Of a DNA stretch of 64,000 nt, positions 24,766 to 36,149 are shown in pieces. The notes beneath the pieces were generated by a model. It did no database searches, was not told the origin of the DNA, and saw nothing but the letters and a program-made list of their open reading frames with translations. A program made the translations under genes and the position numbers. Each line of letters starts with the position of its first letter. The first letter of the stretch is position 1. Origin of the DNA: Epiperipatus broadwayi (lineage: Eukaryota > Onychophora > Udeonychophora > Euonychophora > Peripatidae); assembly GCA_028023455.1 (NCBI GenBank), contig JAQFVV010000037.1, positions 1,300,001 through 1,364,000 on the forward strand, written 5' to 3'.

Positions 24766-25657
24766 TAATATTTTCTTCTTTGGTTAATAATTCTGAATTC
24801 TAGTTAAATTATTCCTATAAATATTTTTCTCTATTTTTTAAGTCTCTTAAATATTATATGCAATTTTATATTGTTTCATTTATTTTTATTTTTGTAATTT
24901 ATCAGTACTTAACAATGTTTTTTTGGTGTTTTTTTTATTTTATTTTGCTATTGTGTTTGTCTTTAACAATTTAATTTACTATTGAATATTTTTTATTTTG
25001 GTGATATAATTTATTTAATTTTTCAACACCAAAATTTATTTTTTTATATCTGCTTGTCCTCATAACACACTGAGAACAGCAGTTCCATTCAAGTGATCAG
25101 ATAGCCTTTTTTTTCACCCAGTGAAGAATCAATTAATAGACTTTAATTCCTAGGCAGATTATAAGCAGAATGCTGTAGTCAAAATGGTGGTTTATAAATT
25201 TAATCAAGGTATTTGATCAATTCGGAAATAGCCAGCTGTTTAGGGAAGTGGTTTTTAAAACAGTACATAAGTCGCTCTGAGAAGCAGGCATTAAAATATG
25301 ACATAGGTTTGATAATGTCATTTTTAATTTAATAAAAAGCAAAAACAATAACTTTTTTTTTGTATTCTAAATCTCAGTAACCAGATGCTTATACTATCCA
25401 TGCCAATTCAAATCAATCTACAGAATATCACTGTTTAAAATGTAACTTATAAAGATTTTAATTTAGTAATTAATATTGTAAAAAAAATTTTAATAAGCCA
25501 GTGATGGGAAAAATTTTTTTTACAACTTTCAGCTTGGTTAGTTATCACTTGGATTATATCAATCAATTTAATCGAAATTACTCCAAATCCACAACTCAAT
25601 CAGAATAGCCAAAAAAAAAAACTCTAAAACACAACCAATGGTTTCACTGCTACAAGC

Positions 25658-25916
25658 AGACTTCTCAAGTGTAAAGAACTACAAAATAATAAACATTACC
25701 CACAGTTCCACTTACCTCCTATACATTCTTAATATTAAAAGAACTTTTAAATAAGTTAATTACTTCAGAATCATAAATTTTTAATAATAACTTATTTAAA
25801 TTAATTTATTTAAAAGTCTTTTAATATTAAGGGTTTATGGAAGATAAGTGGAATTGTAAGTAATGTTTAGTTTAAATATGTTGTTATATTGTAATTCTTT
25901 ACATGTGAGAAGTGTG
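25658..25916. repeat. Fold-back repeat
   Basis: Arms of about 115 bp are reverse complements with moderate divergence: AGACTTCTCAAGTGTAAAG... at 25658 against ...CTTTACATGTGAGAAGT ending about 25914. They close near 25780 over short AT-rich DNA. Weaker symmetry may extend to about 25550 and 25985. No hammerhead core was found. Confidence 0.75.
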
Positions 25917-26922
25917 GATTTGGGTTTATTTTGATTATTTATTGATTAGTTTAGCCTTGTGCTTTTGATGAATCAATTTAAGTATATTGATAGCATTTTA
26001 GGTGAATGTATGGACACCAATATGATGCTGATGCAAAGATATTTCACCATAGTAACTACTGCAACTAAATTAATTATATATAACTACTATTTTTCCAAAT
26101 TTTTGCATTAAACTAAAATGTGAACTTGTTTTGATGAAATATAAGGATACAGTAATATTGTGAAAATACCATATCATACTAAAAAGATAATTGGTGATTA
26201 GTCTCTCCAAATCAATGTGTGTGGTATATAGTTTACTTATGTTCACTGTTCGTTTCTAACATCCAAATTTTATCACAACCCAAATATATCCATTATACTT
26301 AACTATGTTTTTTTTAAAAAGTTTGACATTCATTCTATTTTTTTTGTCTATTTATCCCTATCATTATAAATTTTCCAAAAAAAGATTCAACATTTTAAAT
26401 ATATCTGCTCTACAATTATCAATTCAAATCCTTTATCAATTTTTAATTCTGCTTTTTTCACTATCATTTCATATGTTCTCTCACTTCTTTCTTTCAAACA
26501 GTGGGGATATTAATTCATTTTTATTCTCGCTCTTTTTCCAATATATAAAATTTATTATAAGTCATGTTTCAATCCCCATAATAATAAATATATACTATCT
26601 TTATTAAGACATTTTATTTTTCTTAAAAGCATTTCATATATTCAATAACACAATATTATTCTTCCCATGCAATTTGCTTAACCTATTAGTATTAGGGACA
26701 AACCCTATTTAAATTATATTTGTTGATGAAGCTTTATAATAACCCAACTTCACTAACCCATTCTTTAAAATTTTTTTAGTATTTATTCAATCTTCATATT
26801 TTTTCAATATTAGATCTGATTAATAATATAGATTATATAGCCACTATAATAAAAATATGTATATTGTCAAATTTTATTATCTTATTCTTAATATAAATTT
26901 TTGCGTTCGGTAGTATCTTTTT

Positions 26923-27150
26923 GGCAGGATGGCTCAGTTGGTTAGAGCATTACTTTAAAATTCAATACTCAAGAAAGTAAGGGTCCAGGTTCGATTCCCA
27001 TGCTAGTACTTTCACTGGTCAGGCCAGCAACACCTGAAGAAGAGGTGAGAATAATACCTCTTGAAACGTGCGTGCACTAACCTGTGTCTATTACTAATAG
27101 TTGAATGTATTTAGATATTTAAATAAAGTTAAATTTTTCTCAAGACATTC
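26923..27150 (+). mobile_element. tRNA-headed SINE with hammerhead-like module (family 2)
   Basis: The head is strikingly tRNA-like: an A box TGGCTCAGTTGG with D-stem GCTC/GAGC (26932-26947), an extended anticodon arm (TTACTTT pairing with AAAGTAA), and a B box GGTTCGATTCCC (26988-26999). About 34 bp further on, a hammerhead-like CTGAAGA - hairpin - GAAAC follows (27034-27067), then a tail containing AAATAAAG (27120-27127). So pol III promoter-like and ribozyme-like parts sit in one short element. Target duplications were not found. Confidence 0.7.
27034..27067 (+). ncRNA. Hammerhead-like module in SINE body
   Basis: CTGAAGA (27034-27040) is followed by a 6-bp helix II (AGAGGT 27041-27046 with ACCTCT 27056-27061) and GAAAC (27063-27067). 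After it, GTGCGTG cannot supply the usual UH cleavage site at the right place. It is probably a non-cleaving relic or a shortened form like those of Penelope-like elements. Confidence 0.4.
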
Positions 27151-27326
27151 AGTACTTAAATTAGATAATGAAAATAGTCCAATATATAAAAACAACTAAA
27201 ATACGATCATCATAAACTTTCAGAAAATATCCTTTAATTAATTAATTCTTTGTTAACATAATTTCGTTATTACATTTTTTCTCCCATCCCCTCTAGCATT
27301 ATTAAAAAATATTCTCATTTAAATCT

Positions 27327-27625
27327 TACCACAATTAATCTACGAATGACAAATTTCTTACACACTTTTGACACGTCCTCCACTTTAGATAACTGCATTA
27401 ATTCTTTTAACCATTTAAGTTAAAATTTATCATGTGATTATGTTTAATGAAAGCAGTACATTAATTTTCACCTAAATTTAAAATCTAACAAGTGGGACTA
27501 AGAATGATATGATAATTTCTAACCTAATAAATCATTAAAATAGTCATTAATGGATTTTTTTGAAAGTGGAGGGTGTCAAAACTGTGAATGTAACAAATTT
27601 AGTTGTTGTAGATAAACTGTGATAA
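27327..27625. repeat. Fold-back repeat
   Basis: The left arm (27327-27450) and right arm (about 27490-27625) are diverged reverse complements. They share TTTTGACAC-TCCTCCACTTT and AAATTT-TTACA blocks. A third copy lies at 43250-43365. No coding capacity and no hammerhead core. Confidence 0.7.
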
Positions 27626-27639
27626 TTTATTATTAATGG

Positions 27640-28640
27640 TGAAAACAAATGTCATATGGAAATTTTAACTTACGCCGAATGAAGACTGAAAGTTCAGACA
27701 AACAAACAATTTGGGGATCGTTTATTTGCTTTTATCGGATATTTACTCTCATTTAAGAATATGTGGTGGAGTAGATCTTTTACATCTTATTATATTTTAG
27801 TATGTATTTTATTCTTACACTGGATGACTATTTAATTTGGATAAACTTCATTTACATTTAAAGATTTTAATTTTATTTCAGCTTCTGTTGCGCCCTCTTA
27901 TTTATTCTCGTTATGTCTCCACTGATATTTTTTCTTCTATAACTTTTGGTGCTATCTTACAGTATTCTCCATTTTTCCATATCTATCAACAATTTCCCAA
28001 TAAATATTGATTGACTTTTATACTATACAAACAAAATATATCTTGTCTTAGAAGATGAATTGATACACGCCTTTGTAGCAAATTTGTTCTTTTCCTGAAT
28101 AGTTCTGCTTGACATAAGCATGGAAGTGCTTCACTTAAAACATAAGATTAATATTAATGTTGTTTTAATTTTTTTTCATCAAATTTTATATTTCTTCATG
28201 TTCCTGTATCTCTCTAAGCTTCTAAATCAACTAAAAATGAAAATATATTTGCAGGATAGTTATATACTGCTGGTATTCTTCTAAGTTTATTTCAAAGACT
28301 TTTGTTATATGGATAAAGAATTTTATTTGAAATTTGTCTCTCGGAAAAATCTTCATCCACATAAGCTGCAGCTTCATCTTTTGATAATTTTTTTTCTTTG
28401 CCATTTGTATTTTATATCATGCAATTGGATTAAGGTTTTTGTTCTCTATCATCAAAATTTTCTTGCATATGCTTTTCACAAAGTGGAAAATTATATATAC
28501 AGATTTCTACATGTGAATGGAATTTGTGGAGAGCTTTATTGGTTCTGTGGATTTCCTCCATCAAATAAGTCCATACGTATAAGTTAAAACAAATTCCAGT
28601 TTCTTTTTATCTTTAAAAAAATACCAATTTGTTTTTTTAA
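27640..28640. other. Non-coding DNA with a possible coding relic
   Basis: The minus strand between about 28400 and 28310 reads KKLSKDEAAAYVDEDFSERQ in one open stretch, which looks like decayed coding sequence, perhaps transposase. I could not assign a family. Otherwise nothing is recognised. Confidence 0.3.
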
Positions 28641-28650
28641 CATTTTTTTT

Positions 28651-28758
28651 TCCCCATATGTCATAGCATCGGCTGGGAGGTGAACCTGCAACAACCATCT
28701 GCAACCAATTGCTTGATTGCAAGACAGCTGTGCTGACCTCTCGGCTAACAACGCTTGA
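28651..28758 (-). mobile_element. tRNA-derived SINE (family 1)
   Basis: Minus-strand copy starting GTCAAGCGTTGTTAGCCGAG and ending GCCGATGCTATGACATATGG. The B box is mutated. Imperfect flanking repeats ACATTTTTTT and ACATTCTTTT lie at about 28640-28650 and 28759-28768. Confidence 0.82.
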
Positions 28759-28789
28759 CACATTCTTTTTAATTAGTTTGAAATTTCAT

Positions 28790-29650
28790 TTAAAGCAGAT
28801 TTAGCTTTGACATATACTTACCATCAACGTCAAACAAGCACTGGAACTCTGGGATCAGCACTCAAAAAGGATGAAAACTGTAATTTCTTATATAACAGAA
28901 ATAAGTTTAAACAAACTATTTTAACATGAGACAACAAAATTTAATGAATATTCACCTTAGAGAATATATATAGCATGATTGTTTTTCTTTAGAATTTTTT
29001 ATCCCAATCCATTATATTTACCAGCAATATTTTTTGCCTTATCACATGACTTTTTGATAATTACTAAAAATAGCTTTACTCTTTTTATTTAGATAGTCAA
29101 CTTTGCATTTCTTACCTAGATGTGCCACAACTATATCTGCCATAGTTCCACCAGTGTGATTTTCCTAAAATCAGAATGTATTCAACAAGAAAATAATCAT
29201 GTAATGTATAACTTGCTGCAACAGTTAGATGACTTACATGAGAAGTATCAGTGTAGAATCTACCAAATTGAAATGGTCTGCTTTTATTAAATTATGAGAG
29301 ATTAATTCTCTTACTCTATTACCTATAAGTTGAAAAGTTCATCATATATATTGTCTTAGACAAATATGAAAATTCTATGAAGTTTAGTGCAGTAGCAAAG
29401 TGGCAATGCTAAAGATCAAGTCCATGGATAACAGCTGAATTTCTGTCATTTCCAATTGCTTAAAATTCATGCAAAACTTTGTTGGAACTTTCAAGAAATT
29501 CACCATTAAATTATTTATTTATGAAAGACATTGAATCCTTATATTCCATATTATTTTAAGTATCTAGAAAGAAATCGATTAAACATAGTAATAAAATCAT
29601 ATTGGTCCAAAATAATTGTCATTAATCCCAAAGTTTCATTGTCCCCATGA
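28790..29650 (-). mobile_element. zf-MYM-type hAT transposase relic
   Basis: On the minus strand, 29167-29108 reads ENHTGGTMADIVVAHLGKKC, and 29048-29005 in another frame reads SCDKAKNIAGKYNGLG. These correspond in order to the ENHTGE...AD and RGQSYDNASNMSGKYNG motifs of the ZMYM1-like hAT transposase family. Frames are broken by stops and shifts. Only about 170 bp is firmly matched (29000-29170); the outer limits are a guess. It is unrelated to the hAT at 11936. Confidence 0.55.
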
Positions 29651-29860
29651 AAAGCTATCTCACATATATATATATATCAGTGCAGTAACATGCTAGGTGT
29701 ATATGCTGTTTGTTTGTTTGAATTAAATTTTGTCACCAAATTTTAACACTTCTATCTAATGGTTTTCCTTTCAAACTTTGTACACATATTAAGTATCAAT
29801 AATAAAGCATATTTCAGGATTATCAAACCAGTATTGGTAGACTAAATTTCAAAACATATA

Positions 29861-29969
29861 CACCTGGGTATCTTTTTACGCGGACTTATTTAACACGATT
29901 TTGAAGTTACGCAATTCGTGTTACACCGAAAGTGGGTTAAATAAGTCCGCGTAAAAAGAGACCCACGTG
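29861..29969. mobile_element. Palindromic MITE, 109 bp, TA target duplication
   Basis: The element is almost entirely one inverted repeat: CACCTGGGTATCTTTTTACG at the left, and CACGTGGGTCTCTTTTTACG as the reverse complement of the right end. It is flanked by TA on both sides (29859-29860 and 29970-29971). A TA duplication fits Tc1/mariner-like or other TA-specific elements. The same terminus recurs, inverted, at 30922-30946. Confidence 0.8.
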
Positions 29970-29973
29970 TATG

Positions 29974-30056
29974 AACTCCGATAATGCGCTATTACTTTAA
30001 ATAATAAATTTCGCGCACTTATGTTATATTGAAAGTAATAGCACATTATTGGAATT
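29974..30056. repeat. Short palindrome
   Basis: GAACTCCGATAATGCGCTAT (29974-29993) pairs with ATAGCACATTATTGGAATTC (30037-30056). The hairpin stem is about 25 bp. It directly adjoins the MITE. Confidence 0.7.
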
Positions 30057-31350
30057 CGACTTTCATCTTAGTAATTTCAATATTTTCAGCGCTTTATAAT
30101 AGTAAGATTTTATGCAATAATGAAATTAAAATCATAATTTCCACATTTTATGTATACACACATTAAATTTTACAAGATTATAATGTAAATTTGTTCAAAC
30201 ATTGTACGTGTTAATTTTGCATTTTAAATCACATTCTGTTTTTGCTTTTTAAAAAAAACCTAATCAATTATTAATCATTTAGTGTCCACAAGTTTATTTT
30301 TAAAAGGTCAGTAATAGCAGTGGGCACAATTAAAAATTAAAATCTGATTTTTAATTGTAATTAACAATTTAAAAATTATTTACTGCGACTTGAAATTAAT
30401 GTGAAATTTGATTTTTAAACCAAATTGAAAATTAAAGACAAAAATAAGAATTTAATTTTTAGTTGTTAGTTTCATAAACAATTAATAAAATCATCGTCTC
30501 AAAGATTAATTACTAATTACGTTGTCACCAGAAAACCATTGTTACAACATGAGTGTGAAGTTGGCGCTAGTTGTTTGAAAATAAACGTGTTTTTTGGCAA
30601 ATAGCTATAATAATTAAAACATGTATAAAAAAATGTCAATTACTGTACTGTAAATTATGCATAAAAATATATTATTTTGAATAAAATTAAATATTATAGT
30701 TAAAAAAAGTTTGTCTTGTATCAATTTTTTTTAAATTTGAAATTTTTTATAAGTCATATTTTATTTCCTTATATTTTTTTTGCGCGAATTTTAAAGTAAT
30801 TTTACGTTGGTGCTTTGCTTTTACGCGAATTTTGAAAAATCACAGACCGCACCCCCCCTTTTTCAATGTAAGTTATGTCTATTTTTGCGCGATTTCATTT
30901 GCGCGTGTTTTCTGAGGAATCTATCGCGTAAAACGAGACCCAGGTGTAATGTAGGTTTGGTAAGTTTTTAGTGATGCACACTAGAAGGCAGTATAATTTT
31001 TAAAAATATGCTAAAACTGAATATTTCCTAAGAGATGAAATTTTAATTTCATTTATTTCACTAAAACTTGCATCTTGTAAATGATTTCTAAAGTGCTTGA
31101 ATTTAATTTATAAAGCTAAAAATACAGTGATATTTTTTAAAATTTTTAGTATTTAAATTTGAATATGAATATGAATAGTTACAAAATTTTTGTTGCAAAT
31201 TATCCAACAATTGAAAAGTATATATAAAAAAATACTTTATAAAAAAAAAATCTTTATTTAATTTGAGGATTAAAAATCAAAAAACAATTTTCTTGCCACA
31301 ATTTGAGTTAGTATATTTAATTTGAATTAAAAACAGATAGCATCCATAAA

Positions 31351-31394
31351 TTAATTAATTCAATCACTATAAAATAGTGATTGAATTAATTAAT
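31351..31394. repeat. Near-perfect AT-rich palindrome
   Basis: TTAATTAATTCAATCACTA (31351-31369) is followed after a few bases by its reverse complement, ending near 31393. It lies about 75 bp upstream of the repeat carrying the LINE insertion. No role is evident. Confidence 0.8.
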
Positions 31395-31469
31395 GTATTA
31401 ATTCTATGACTTTTATTTCAAGTAAATATACCAAATTGTAGTGCAAGAAAAAAAAAGTTTTATTTTTAT

Positions 31470-31504
31470 TTTTACACCTGTAGAGGTCCCTACTATCGCA
31501 TTTT
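31470..31504 (-). repeat. Left flank of an older repeat split by a LINE
   Basis: ACACCTGTAGAGGTCCCTAC (31473-31492) and the following TATCGCATTTT match, in inverse orientation, 57893-57940. The other half of the same repeat is at 33246-33290. Confidence 0.7.
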
Positions 31505-33245
31505 ATAGTTTATTTGTAGTTACACAACTTATGGATATGAGTAGGAATGCAGATAAACAGTTATATATGAGTTTTATAGATATAGAGAAGGCATATGATA
31601 GAGTAAATAGAAATAGATTATGGATAAGTTTAGCAAATTTGGGAATGGATGAAGCTTTAATAGATATTATTAAGAAATTATATGAAAATAATTATTATAT
31701 ATATATCAATTAGAGAATATAGAATCAATTAAAGTTAAAAATGGTGTGGGACTAAGGCAAGGATGCCCTATGTCACCTATTTTGTTTGTGTTGTATTTGA
31801 GTGAAATGGAAAGAGCAATAGAAAGATTAGGAAGAGGGATAGAGATACCGATTAATAGGTAGTAAGGGAGTATATATTTTGTCAGGTATTTTTTTGCAGA
31901 TGATATATTTTTGTGTGCAGAAAGAAGAGAAGATATGGAAGTTGTGTTGAGAACAAGTGCAAGGGTTGATAAAGAGATGGGGATTAAATTTAGTGAGATC
32001 GGAAAATCAAATATAATGATGGTTAATACTGAGGAAAGAGAAGATGTAGAATTTTTATTGGGAGATATTAAGTTAAGTGTGGTGAATAGATATAGTTATT
32101 TGGGAATTATTTTAAGTAATCAGAAAAATTATTTGGATGAATGGGAGAAAAAATTGATAAATGAAGCAAAGAAAAGAAAGGGATTGATAAAGAAATTAAC
32201 AGTATTTTCATATAATAAATATGATGTAGCTAGAATTATATGGAAAGGAGTTGCAGTAGCAGGGTTAACATATGGTAATGATGCATTATATGTTAGTAAA
32301 AAGATATTAGATTATTTAGAAAAAACTCAAAGGGAAGTAGGAAGACATGCATTGGATGCAGAAGTATGGACAGCAAGGGAGGCAATTCAAGGAGAAATGG
32401 GATGGTCAAGTTTTCATATGAGAGATGCAAAAAGTAAAATGAAAATGTTTGGTAGATTGCAGTTTATGGATAATAAAAGAATAGCTAAAATAGTATTTAA
32501 TTAAGTTATGAGTAAAGGGCAGGTAACAAGATGGGTGAGAAAGGTAATGTGCTATGCAAAAGATTTGGATAAAGAATTTATATCAGTATATTTGTACAAA
32601 AGATGGGATGATTGTGTTAAGAGGATTATTGAGTGTTATAGTAGTAAGGAATGGGATAAAAGAATAAATTTATTAATAAAGACTAGGGAGTTAGAGAGAT
32701 GGAGAAATAGTATGGAGAGTAAAAAGAGTTTAAATATATATAGAAATAAACAGAATATTAGGTGTGAGTTAATATATGATAATAGTAAGGAAAGTAGTTT
32801 ATTGTTTAAGGCTCGAACGGGATCTTTAGCTACAAAAGAATATACATGTAAATGGAAAAATATGGGTGATTTATTTTGTAAATTATGTAAGGAAGGAATT
32901 GAAAATATTAGGCATTTGTTAATTGAATGTAAATGTTTGAAAACAGAAAGGGTACATATAATGAAGTTGTGGAAAAATAAATATGAAAAGAGTGATTATA
33001 CAGAAAGTGAATTATTGGTTTTTATGCTAGGTTTGGGAAAAGATAAGGGGGATTTAGATATAAAGGTTATAGAGTTGACAAAAATTATGTTGTGGAAATG
33101 GGATAGAGCAGATTATGGGTAAATTTAGAGTGGGGAATGTAAAAGAAAGTGGCTAACAGGTTTATCTGGGCTTAATTGCTGAGATATTCTTGACTTCGTT
33201 TAAGGAGAAGCCATAATACATCACATCACATCACATCATCACATC
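31505..33245 (+). mobile_element. 5'-truncated LINE with microsatellite tail
   Basis: The insertion starts inside the reverse transcriptase domain and ends in a (CATCA)n-type tail (33217-33248). It interrupts an older repeat whose unbroken relative is at 57855-57940, which independently supports the borders. Three frames are open: 31505-31713, 31911-32504 and 32508-33122. It is the best preserved member of a family also seen decayed at 20400-22390 and perhaps 54750-56400. A 3' simple-repeat tail is typical of several LINE clades such as CR1, L2 and Daphne; the clade is not settled. Confidence 0.85.
31520..33122 (+). pseudogene. LINE reverse transcriptase and zinc-binding C-terminus, partial
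   Basis: Readable RT motifs in order: FIDIEKAYDRVNRNRLW (about 31574-31624), LRQGCPMSPILFVLYLSEME (about 31752-31811), and the catalytic FADD (about 31894-31905). After the RT comes a conserved region with YLGIILS, GVAVAGLTYGND and IQGEMGWSSFHMRDAKSKMK. The C-terminus holds a zinc-binding motif CKLCKEGIENIRHLLIECKC. Breaks are a frameshift between 31713 and 31894 and one in-frame TAA at 32502-32504. The endonuclease and N-terminus are missing through 5' truncation. The frames are otherwise long, so decay is recent. Confidence 0.85.
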
Positions 33246-33249
33246 ACAT
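33217..33249. repeat. LINE 3' simple-repeat tail (ACATC-rich)
   Basis: Repeated CATCA units follow GGAGAAGCCATAATA and form the 3' terminus of the LINE. Confidence 0.85.
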
Positions 33250-33299
33250 ATTATCGAGGTTATAGCCTCAGTAAATATTACTTACGTAATCAATGTGCG

Positions 33300-35559
33300 T
33301 TTAATAAATTTATAATTACAAATTAAATAAAAGCAATTTATGAAATATATATATTATTACTACTATTTTTGAATCTAAAATTGGACTATCCTTCCATATT
33401 AAGGGTAACAGCAAAGCTATTCTATGCTCTTCAGTTTCCATGACTTTGAATTGCAATAGGATTTCGCTACTTAGAGCTCACTAAAAACTAACCTTGCAGA
33501 TGATGTGTGGGGAAAAAATGCAGATACAGCAGTAAATACAAACATTTTTTAGAGAACATACTGGCCATTTCTCATCATATATATTTCATTATTAATCCTT
33601 TATATTATTTGGTTTTGAAAGCACTGTTTCTGTATTTCCACTTTAATCCAGTATCTTTGGCCTACAGCATGATTTTTGTTGTTTTAGCTGTGAGTACTGG
33701 CTCTACAATGCTAACATTTGCATCACTTCTAGTGTCTTCCTTATTTGAAATTGCATGCTCTGTCATGTGATTAACAGAAGCACTGGACTGTTATTATGCT
33801 GGACATTGGGAATCATCTTCAATATGAGGATTCTTATTTTCTGCTGTAAGTAGCTATCAGCAATTTTTTTCATTGCTCTTTAAGCAGTTACTTTCTTTTT
33901 TGGTATTTTCTCTCAAATACCTTTCCATTGTAAACATTAAAATGAAGAATATTTACATTTAAAATATTTTCTAAATTTATATATAAAGCCATTTTAAACA
34001 ACTCTTAAACATTTGTTGTAAAAGTCATTTTAAAAATTATAATGGGCACACACATGAAAAAAAAGTTATATAAAATTTTCAAGAATATTAAAACTATGAA
34101 AGGCCAATAACAATTCTGAAGCTTTATGCAATAATTTTTTTGGCTTACACTAAAACCAATACTGATTACATTAGACTAGTAGTTAAGTTTTGAGAAAAGG
34201 TTACTAAGCAGTTGAAGTTGTGGTGCATAATAATAAAAGGTAGAGCATAAAATGATTCTTGACCTATTAACATACTTTTTGGCATATGTATGATAAATCA
34301 ATGCCATCTATAGGGAGCCTTAAAAAATAACTGTTTACAAAATGGTAGTACATTTAAATTCCCAAGTCTAGCCAAAGAAAAAAGATATTTACAATTAATA
34401 AAATATATCATTATGCCCAGGATTGAATCTATATAGGTTTCAATAATTTGACTTGGGTTTAAAACCTTATAGTGTTTTGAATTTCAGACTTTTAGCCAAT
34501 AAACTGTTATTAAAAATAGTAAATATATGCTTCACTATATTGTTTCCAGCTTTGAATCTCATTAAAAAGGGCAAAAAATAATCAGGGATGAAGAGTCTAA
34601 TGCATCACCATTGGGTAATCACTGTTTATTTAAGTTTGCTATAGATGATATCAGAGAAGAGAATCGATTCTTGGTTTATCTTATATTGAATAAGCTAAAA
34701 AATTAACGTGATTTGCTATAAATAGCAATTATTATCTGTTAATCTCATTCTAAAAGTTTATTATAATCAAACTTGACTAGACCATCTTTTGTCTTTCAGC
34801 TTAACATTTTTGCCACAGTACTTTTTTGCTTATGTAAATATTTGTAATAGATTATTTTCAATTCGGTATTTTTCCAACTCTTGTCATTTACAATTTCTAA
34901 ATAGTAAATATTTAATTTCTGAAGTTGCGCTAATTTGCAATCCATATTATTCTTACTTATTAAACTTTTCGTTTCTACTAAGCAATCTTTCATAATAAAC
35001 AGCATTCATGCAAATTAGGTCTAAATGTAAAAGAATTATTCCCGGAATATCATGCGTCTATATACTGTGTCGAACTTATATATATAACGTGTGTGTACGC
35101 ATGTTATTAATATTAAAATTTATTGCATTAGCAATAATTTAAATATGATAAAAATTTCAAGGCTATTAATACTGGCACTATTACGTAATAACAGTATTAT
35201 ATATTTTTATGAAATTTTATCAATTTCGATTTAATAATTGCGACAGTTTTACAGATCGTACAAAGGTAACATTATGGCCTTAATCGCCTAGTTTTTTTTT
35301 TAAGAAAAGTTTTTAACAGAGTAAAAATAATTTAATTGTCGCAAGTATTTACTAGAGTAACTCATAAATTTTATTGAAAATATATTTACAAAAATATACT
35401 TATATAATTTGTACAAAATAAACTTTTATCAATTTACGATTTTCACGCAAGGCGCAACAAAAATATTTTAATCAACAAAATAAAATTGCAGCTAAAACGA
35501 TCAATTAAAAATAATTTTAAAAAGAAGAAAGGAAAAAAGAATTAGCATTTTTAAAGACT
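33300..35559. other. AT-rich non-coding DNA upstream of the cyclase gene
   Basis: Contains one diverged interspersed repeat (about 34400-34720, related to 23700-24120). The frames at 33507-33770 and 34789-35005 look random. No gene is recognised. Confidence 0.5.
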
Positions 35560-36149
35560 AAGCGAGTAAAATTTATTTCCTAGAAACGATCTCAATGACA
35601 GATAATAGAATGCGTAGCAGAAGGAAGATCAGCAATTGATAGAACAGCCAATTTCCTTCGTCCGTTGCAATGCAAAGCTGTCGTCCTCGATGGGAGTGTG
35701 CTTATAGCTTGAATAGTTGAGTCAAGTCGGTTATTCTAACGGCATGAGAAGCGTACAAATATTACAAATGTGTGGTGTGATTACGAAGTCTTACAATGGG
35801 GAAGCTATGAGGGTGGACAAGTTAGTTAATAGAAATCTTTCTTCAGAAACACTCGGACCACTTTTACTATTATTTTCACTTTGGATATGATTAGCATCCG
35901 AAAAATGTATTTTGATTGAGAACAGCAGGTAAATATGAATTTACCGATTATTTCACGATTTTGATTCAGTTTCAAAAAATGCAAGAAGGAAATCCTTTTC
36001 CAGGTGATTTAGTTCAATAGTTATGATTGTATTTTTAAGTTGTAAACACGCCACATTAATGTTAACGTTAAAAACAACCGATACACACTTGTTTTAGTAC
36101 GGTTACGTTAGGCTCACAACTGTCACTCAATGCGTATTTGTTATTCAAT
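35560..36149 (+). promoter_or_regulatory. Likely promoter and 5' UTR of the ADCY9-like gene
   Basis: CpG dinucleotides are markedly more frequent here than elsewhere in the window, and G+C is higher, as expected near the 5' end of a broadly expressed gene. A CCAAT motif is at about 35648-35652; no clear TATA box is seen. A possible 5' UTR intron could run from the donor CAG|GTAAAT (35929) to the acceptor TTGTTTTAG (ending 36097). The frame upstream of the start is closed by TAA at 36069-36071. The exact start of transcription is unknown. Confidence 0.5.

Larger units (their letters stand above)
29861..30946. mobile_element. Possible longer DNA transposon sharing MITE termini
   Basis: The right terminus at 30925-30946 (reverse complement CACCTGGGTCTCGTTTTACG, followed by TA) matches the left MITE terminus at 20 of 22 positions. 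The interior contains a second small palindrome (29974-30056) and several GCGCGAATTTT motifs (30780-30900), but no transposase frame. It is either one 1.1-kb non-autonomous element with a MITE-like left end, or a solo right end beside a MITE. Confidence 0.55.

Noticed and set aside
26305-26607. 100-codon open frame
   Set aside because: Low-complexity translation of T-rich DNA. The antisense strand hints at decayed LINE sequence, but too weakly to call.
26923-27006. Functional tRNA gene
   Set aside because: The anticodon arm is abnormally long and the T and acceptor stems do not pair well; it fits a SINE head better.
28309-28400. Host exon on the minus strand (KKLSKDEAAAYVDEDFSERQ)
   Set aside because: Open and protein-like but without clear splice sites or a recognised family; left as a possible transposase relic.
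33217-33249. Possible CRISPR-like or satellite array
   Set aside because: It is a short simple repeat that forms the 3' tail of a LINE; no spacers.
33507-33770. Hydrophobic 87-codon open frame
   Set aside because: No homology is recognised and there is no splice context; consistent with a chance frame.
36138-36149. Upstream extension of the cyclase frame to a TTG codon
   Set aside because: The frame is open from 36072, but no ATG occurs before 36150. The ATG at 36150 has a strong Kozak context, so it is the chosen start.
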